This document shows positions 59,319-64,000 of a stretch of 64,000 nt of DNA, piece by piece. Positions within the stretch are counted from its first letter, which is position 1, and every line of letters begins with the position of its first letter. The stretch comes from Candidatus Nanosynbacter sp. HMT-352. Its GTDB lineage: Bacteria > Patescibacteriota > Saccharimonadia > Saccharimonadales > Saccharimonadaceae. Made by a program: the position numbers and the translations under genes. The DNA lies in the NCBI RefSeq assembly GCF_022819365.1, contig NZ_CP089289.1:669211-733210 (forward strand), given 5' to 3'. The notes beneath the pieces were generated by a model. That model saw only the letters and a list, made by a program, of their open reading frames with translations, made no database searches and was not told the DNA's origin.

Positions 59319-61595
59319 TTATTTTTCGACAAGTTTTATTCTGATAGCTTCTATATGCGATCCAGGTTTATCTCCCGCTATTTCACCATTCTTTTTCCAT
59401 TCTTGCCATCCAATCCAGGATAAATGAACTTGGTAATATACATCATACATGCCAGAGTCATTTTCATCCAGGGATAACTTTATGCCGTTCAGGGGTTTGG
59501 TTTGACCTGTCGTTCCGCAGATTTGTTTGTCGGATGTCATTGGCGTTGTCGTAGACCAAGGATCATTCGATGATTTTGATGAGCAATATAATTTGATAGT
59601 ACTTCCATCTGACTGGTAGATAGACTTAGATATACGTATCGCTTCTACTGAAAGTGATCTTCCTGTGGTGCCAGAGATTGAATTTTGACCAACGTCTTTG
59701 GTCCAACCTACGTAGCTTACATGAGTGGCATAGTTAAGTTCGTAAATATCCGGAATTGGGGTGTTTCCTGGGTTGTAAAATGCTCCGCCAGGTAAGACTA
59801 GAGAATTCTTCGGAGATACACGAATCTGTATAGCTTCTATATATCTAGATGCGCCTGTAGATCCAGCTGGCATGCCATTTTTAGCCCAACCCATCCAACC
59901 TGCATGCTGTGAGTATACTCTATACCAAATGTCATATTTTTTTGCCAATTCTCCGGTCAACATGAAGCGAATTGCTTCGATTGATTTAAATTGACCCGTT
60001 GTGCCTGATATCTCATTGGCGTTTTTCCATTCTTGCCACCCAATCCAAGAAACGTGAGAGGAATACTGTAAACTTCCAGCTACTCCAGTTTTATTGGCCA
60101 CAGAAGCCTTAATTGCCTCAATTGGATGATTTTGGCCCATTGTACCGCTAATCATTTCATCAGTAACAGTTGGCTGCCATCCAACCATGCCCACATGAGA
60201 GCTAATAGAAACAGATAGTGGCGCGGGATCTTCTTTCGAACTAATATCTCTGAATGATTGTCCTGATTCTTCTGGACCATTGGAGCCTTTATTAACGAGT
60301 CTGATCTCTATAGCCTCTATATTATTTCCTTGGCCACCAGTTACACCGGCTGGCATGCCATTTTTAGCCCAACCCATCCAGCCAACGTAGCTCACGTGGA
60401 CTCGGTAATAGATATCATATTTAGAAGCTAACGATCCTGTTGGCTGTATTTTGATTGCCTGAATAGGGCGATTAAGTTCTGTTGTTCCTGACTGCATGCC
60501 GCCGTAAACAGTTGGCTGCCATCCACGCTCCTCGCTGTATGAAGAATATGTAACGTCGCCATCTATGCTGAAAGCTTGCATGGATTTACTTTGACCAGTA
60601 AAGCCGGTTATGCCTTTGTTGTGTACTAGTCTCGTCCATCCGTAATAGCTGATATGTGATTTAAAACTAATTAATGGAGTGCTATATTGTGTTGATCCGA
60701 ACCAGTCGCTCCATACTCTCCAAAAGTTTCGGTTGCCGTAAGAACTACACCCATCACCTAAGCCGTACATATTGTTTAATGCGGCTTGATTTGGTTGATA
60801 CGGTGTATATGTATATAAAGCAGCGGTTGCTTTACTGGATATATATACATTACCAGCACCGCATCCTTTTTGGACTACATTCCATAATATGGAGTTGGTA
60901 GCAAAAGGTTTTTTGTAGGTCCACCACGGTTTTTCCATATTATCAATATACCAACGCATAAGCTGAGCTCCGGATTCAACCTGCATAGAGAATCCTGCAT
61001 AATTACGGTCACAGCTGGCGCTACCACCGGGACCGCTATCTGGACAGTGAGACCCCATAGCATATGTATATTGACTTTGTAATGGCCAATTATCGGTTGT
61101 TAGCGGTCCGGCTGATTCAGTTGCAATCTTAACTAATATCACTTTTGGACTTAAATTGTTACGTTTTGCGGCATCATAAATTATTTGTGCAGCGCTAACG
61201 GCCCCTGAGGGAATCGAGCCGCTAAAATTATTAGCAGGGATATAATCTCCTGGAGTATATTTAGGAACTTCATAATAATCCTTGAGGCAAACGTAAGGCG
61301 GTCCAGCCCATCCGCGAGAGGCTGCATACTGAGCACGAGTAATATCTCCTCTTCCTCTTTCCGTAGCGCGACCGGTTCCATATGTATCGCAATTTGGGTT
61401 TATATTATTAAGAAACGTTTGTATATCAGCGACAGTCATGTCGTTAGAGTTAGTAAAAACAAAATCGTCAACAATATTTCCTGCGCGCCAATCATTGGCA
61501 GTTACCGCTTCTGACCTATTGGTAAAAAATAGTAGGCCGCAAAGACTAATTATGGCGACAATAGCCATAGATGCAAAAAATTTATTCTTTGTCAT
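59319..61595 (-). CDS. Secreted ChW-repeat surface protein with actinobacterial-type N-terminal domain
   Basis: 758 residues. Signal peptide (about 1-31), an N-terminal domain of about 280 residues, and nine Trp-rich repeats (about 300-758) such as YVGWMGWAKNGMPAGVTG and EAIRIKLV ends, i.e. clostridial hydrophobic W (ChW) repeats. The N-domain has KATAALYTYTPYQPNQAALN and GNRNFWRVWSDWFGS, which I recall from secreted proteins of Actinobacteria, and a possible glutamate in KIATESAG. It could be a wall-binding adhesin or hydrolase. Its ATG overlaps the stop of the upstream gene (TAATG). Confidence 0.85.
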   Translation of the reverse strand: MTKNKFFASMAIVAIISLCGLLFFTNRSEAVTANDWRAGNIVDDFVFTNSNDMTVADIQTFLNNINPNCDTYGTGRATERGRGDITRAQYAASRGWAGPPYVCLKDYYEVPKYTPGDYIPANNFSGSIPSGAVSAAQIIYDAAKRNNLSPKVILVKIATESAGPLTTDNWPLQSQYTYAMGSHCPDSGPGGSASCDRNYAGFSMQVESGAQLMRWYIDNMEKPWWTYKKPFATNSILWNVVQKGCGAGNVYISSKATAALYTYTPYQPNQAALNNMYGLGDGCSSYGNRNFWRVWSDWFGSTQYSTPLISFKSHISYYGWTRLVHNKGITGFTGQSKSMQAFSIDGDVTYSSYSEERGWQPTVYGGMQSGTTELNRPIQAIKIQPTGSLASKYDIYYRVHVSYVGWMGWAKNGMPAGVTGGQGNNIEAIEIRLVNKGSNGPEESGQSFRDISSKEDPAPLSVSISSHVGMVGWQPTVTDEMISGTMGQNHPIEAIKASVANKTGVAGSLQYSSHVSWIGWQEWKNANEISGTTGQFKSIEAIRFMLTGELAKKYDIWYRVYSQHAGWMGWAKNGMPAGSTGASRYIEAIQIRVSPKNSLVLPGGAFYNPGNTPIPDIYELNYATHVSYVGWTKDVGQNSISGTTGRSLSVEAIRISKSIYQSDGSTIKLYCSSKSSNDPWSTTTPMTSDKQICGTTGQTKPLNGIKLSLDENDSGMYDVYYQVHLSWIGWQEWKKNGEIAGDKPGSHIEAIRIKLVEK

Positions 61596-62161
61596 TAAAA
61601 TTCCCTCACTATAGTTTTAGTTATAGGTTTACCGTTTAATGGTGTTACGGATATAGATATATTCCATTGACCATTTCCTACGGATGATATAGGAACCGAA
61701 AATCCAGCACAAGTAGAATATTCTGGCTGATAGATAATAGGGGCTTCTTGAGTATTTTTCTTACCGTTAGAAGCTACCGTTAGGGAGCATTTACCTTGAG
61801 AATAGCCATGTTCCTTTAATTTTATAATAATAACTGCGTTGCCGCCGTCTTTATTAGTTGAAAGTTCTATTGATGAGTTGTCTGTTGGAACTGGAGCTGG
61901 TTTACTTTTTTCTACAGAATTATCACTATCATCTTTTGGCGTATTTAAGAAGGTTTCTTTATTGTTTTGATTAGTATCCTTTTCAGATTTCTTTTCTTCA
62001 ACAGTAGGTTCTTTGCCTATGTTAGGTGTGGTATTTTGTGGAAAGATTGAAATAATGCCAAACTTATCAAGAGTAAAAATACTCAGGCAAATTACAGCGA
62101 TGATTATTATGATCGTTGCTAATATTTGTTTTTTTGAGAGTCTTTTCTTTGTAATTTTCAT
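61595..62161 (-). CDS. Membrane-anchored protein with linker and Ig-like end, 188 residues
   Basis: One N-terminal helix (KKQILATIIIIIAVICLSIF, about 10-29), an Asn/Lys/Ser/Pro-rich linker (about 40-95), then a beta-sandwich-like domain with two Cys (KCSLTVASNG, STCAGFSVP) ending VREF. Not recognised further. Precedes and overlaps the ChW gene, so the two probably act together at the surface. Confidence 0.7.
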   Translation of the reverse strand: MKITKKRLSKKQILATIIIIIAVICLSIFTLDKFGIISIFPQNTTPNIGKEPTVEEKKSEKDTNQNNKETFLNTPKDDSDNSVEKSKPAPVPTDNSSIELSTNKDGGNAVIIIKLKEHGYSQGKCSLTVASNGKKNTQEAPIIYQPEYSTCAGFSVPISSVGNGQWNISISVTPLNGKPITKTIVREF

Positions 62162-62205
62162 ATTTATGCTATTTTAACACAAATAAGCATAACCGACAAA
62201 TAAAT

Positions 62206-63594
62206 TTATTTGTATGTCCACACTGTCTCAAAAATATAGAAACTAAGTATTAAGGCTAATCCAAAGAACATAATTAAATTAAATACTTTTTCATTCTTAG
62301 TTCTCACATTAATATACTTCTGTAGCCACAATCCTACCGGTACTAACATAACTGCTGTTGCTGTGAAATACCTACCCTGAACACCATCCGCATAATAAGC
62401 ACCTTCACCAAACCTAAATGGCAATAAGGCCCACGCTGTATACATAGCATACGACACCGCACAAACAAACAACCCAATTGTTACCAAATTATACACTGCC
62501 AACTTACCAGTCTGCTCTCCTAATAGCTCCTGGTCTTTCTTATTGTAGTGAAGGAGAGAAAGGAAGAGGAGGGAAAACAGAGGGATAAGTATAAACAGTG
62601 GTAAGTGGTACTTGAACGATGAAAAGTCACCGACACTACCGCGTAGTACGACATCTGTATATCCAATAGTTGGGCTGATGTATGTATTAAACAATATAGC
62701 AATAAACTTCAATGGATTACTATGTAGAGGGTTGTGCGCTGCTCCGGTGGTGAGCAGAGGTTGACCATATATTTTTTGCCAAATTAGTATACTGATAATC
62801 GCGGCGATACCAGTTACTACTAATATAGTCCACTTCTGAATATTAAATGGTAGACGTTCGTTTTTGTCGGGCGAGAATAGACGCTTTGGTAAAAACAGAA
62901 GAGGAAATAGCAGTAAGGCATTTACAGATTTGGTTAGGGTAAGGAATACCCCTGTACAGATAAGAGCGATTGTTTGTTTATGCGATAACTTATCCTTTTG
63001 GGTGAATAGGTTCAGGATAAAAGCAGTAATTGTAAAGACTGCCACATTTGTCATGCAGTCGCTAGATAGCGACGACGCCATATGAACCATTAGTGGAATA
63101 AGTCCAATTGCTGTAAAAGCCCATTTGCCGATACGCACCCACTTGATAATGAGGTAGACGGCAATTGAATAGAAAAGTACGTTAGCAAGACGCCCGAATA
63201 AGATAGTTAAGCCTGTAGATCCATTAAATAAACTTGCTATACCGATGCCGATAGCTTGAGGTAAGTGCATAATTGGCGGATAACCAGATGCGCTACTGCA
63301 TTTATCAATATTAAGAGAGCTGCGATCTATAGGTTTTGAGTAGTCTGATGAAAAATTCCCTTCATAAACTGAACCAGCTCTTTTTGCTACATCTTTAGGA
63401 AGTGTACATTGTGATCCAGATTCTACGCGACTCTGAGATATTCCATAGGCGCGTAGATAATGCATGTTTTCATCACTGACTGACAATTGCGGAACTAATA
63501 TTGCAGATAATATCCCAAAGAATAAAGACAAAGATATAAAGACGTTTTCAGGCTTTTTAATAAAAGATAAGAAATAGGACCAATATTTTTTCAT
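62206..63594 (-). CDS. DUF2142-like polytopic membrane protein
   Basis: 462 residues, about ten helices. The first outer loop has LSVSDENMHYLRAYG, like the PxxDExxH block of DUF2142 and related GT-C type transferases, and a Cys pair. Probably a lipid-linked sugar transferase (inference). TAGAAT lies 10 bases before the ATG. Its last 360 bases are repeated exactly at the right end of the window. Confidence 0.75.
   Translation of the reverse strand: MKKYWSYFLSFIKKPENVFISLSLFFGILSAILVPQLSVSDENMHYLRAYGISQSRVESGSQCTLPKDVAKRAGSVYEGNFSSDYSKPIDRSSLNIDKCSSASGYPPIMHLPQAIGIGIASLFNGSTGLTILFGRLANVLFYSIAVYLIIKWVRIGKWAFTAIGLIPLMVHMASSLSSDCMTNVAVFTITAFILNLFTQKDKLSHKQTIALICTGVFLTLTKSVNALLLFPLLFLPKRLFSPDKNERLPFNIQKWTILVVTGIAAIISILIWQKIYGQPLLTTGAAHNPLHSNPLKFIAILFNTYISPTIGYTDVVLRGSVGDFSSFKYHLPLFILIPLFSLLFLSLLHYNKKDQELLGEQTGKLAVYNLVTIGLFVCAVSYAMYTAWALLPFRFGEGAYYADGVQGRYFTATAVMLVPVGLWLQKYINVRTKNEKVFNLIMFFGLALILSFYIFETVWTYK
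62218..62577. repeat. Direct repeat, copy 1
   Basis: Identical, base for base, to 63641-64000 (360 bases in view, offset 1423). It covers the 3' part of the DUF2142-like gene. Confidence 0.95.
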
Positions 63595-63628
63595 AACTGT
63601 TTTTATTCTAGCACATTGTTACTGGATA

Positions 63629-64000
63629 TTATTTAAAACGCCACACTGTCTCAAAAATATAGAAACTAAGTATTAAGGCTAATCCAAAGAACATAATTAA
63701 ATTAAATACTTTTTCATTCTTAGTTCTCACATTAATATACTTCTGTAGCCACAATCCTACCGGTACTAACATAACTGCTGTTGCTGTGAAATACCTACCC
63801 TGAACACCATCCGCATAATAAGCACCTTCACCAAACCTAAATGGCAATAAGGCCCACGCTGTATACATAGCATACGACACCGCACAAACAAACAACCCAA
63901 TTGTTACCAAATTATACACTGCCAACTTACCAGTCTGCTCTCCTAATAGCTCCTGGTCTTTCTTATTGTAGTGAAGGAGAGAAAGGAAGAGGAGGGAAAA
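63629..64000 (-). CDS. 3' part of a second DUF2142-like gene, cut by the window edge
   Basis: The frame is open to the edge and encodes the same C-terminal segment as the 462-residue neighbour, differing only in the last residues (VWRFK instead of VWTYK). It is either a full tandem paralogue or a partial copy; the window ends before this can be seen. The gap 63595-63628 is short, so it is directly upstream on the same strand. Confidence 0.8.
   Translation of the reverse strand, partial: FSLLFLSLLHYNKKDQELLGEQTGKLAVYNLVTIGLFVCAVSYAMYTAWALLPFRFGEGAYYADGVQGRYFTATAVMLVPVGLWLQKYINVRTKNEKVFNLIMFFGLALILSFYIFETVWRFK
63641..64000. repeat. Direct repeat, copy 2
   Basis: Second copy of the 360-base identical block; it continues past the window. 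Confidence 0.95.

Noticed and set aside
1-64000. CRISPR arrays, insertion sequences or prophage genes
   Set aside because: No regular short repeats with spacers, no transposase or integrase, and no phage structural genes were seen.
1-64000. Use of UGA as a sense codon (as in Gracilibacteria)
   Set aside because: Housekeeping genes end at TGA, TAA or TAG at the expected lengths, and full-length proteins are obtained with the standard code.

Overview
The window looks like a chromosomal segment of a Candidatus Saccharibacteria (TM7) cell or a close relative in the Patescibacteria/CPR. This is inferred from gene content and order; no marker search could be run. The genes are dense and compact and use the standard code. 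Gene order around the probable replication origin is dnaN-dnaA-oriC-rpmH-rnpA-yidC-khpB. There is a large VirB4/VirB6/PrgI-type secretion cluster with many VirB2-like small membrane proteins, and Mur ligases that lack their usual first domain. Many promoters place the -10 box only 6-11 bases before the start codon, so leaderless mRNAs seem common.

Layout. 0-8.6 kb: pyrH, mscL, argS, a divergent acyltransferase-like gene and a ribonucleotide reductase (RNR) locus (nrdA, nrdB, an FMN split-barrel protein, and a 59-residue protein ending in CDGCE). 8.7-15.8 kb: tRNA-Ser, a MacB-like ABC exporter, a sugar-phosphate isomerase, groES-groEL under a perfect CIRCE operator, and an unknown two-gene unit, one gene with PD-(D/E)XK-like residues. 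15.9-27.8 kb: murF-like, murE-like, tsaD, FemAB-like, valS, a VanZ/RDD protein, tRNAs, a tRNA-mRNA mixed operon ending in rlmH, and a ComF-like gene. 27.8-46.5 kb: hsp20, then six VirB2-like genes in a row, tRNA-Asp, a lipoprotein, two VirB6-like proteins, PrgI, a TraC-like protein, VirB4, an M15 peptidase fusion, a transglycosylase/CHAP protein and a PEGA-like protein. 46.5-51.3 kb: origin region. 51.3-64 kb: a cell-surface island that looks more AT-rich, with glycosyltransferases, a Wzm/Wzt exporter, a nine-repeat ChW protein and DUF2142-like membrane proteins, one of which is partly duplicated at the right edge.

The observation I find most interesting is a possible split ribonucleotide reductase. 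NrdA has its three active-site cysteines (C229, C443, C458) but no cysteine after residue 532, so it lacks the C-terminal redox pair that normally re-reduces the active site. A separate small gene downstream encodes a helix, a flexible linker and a terminal CxxC-E. Both nrdA and this small gene have paired NrdR-like boxes 32 bp apart, with the upstream box exactly in the promoter spacer. NrdB also carries Phe in place of the radical Tyr and Glu in place of the first metal-ligand Asp, with the same ligand spacing as the Chlamydia trachomatis class Ic enzyme.

The secretion cluster, the wall hydrolases and the surface island together fit an epibiont that remodels its own surface and contacts a host cell; that lifestyle is inferred from relatives.
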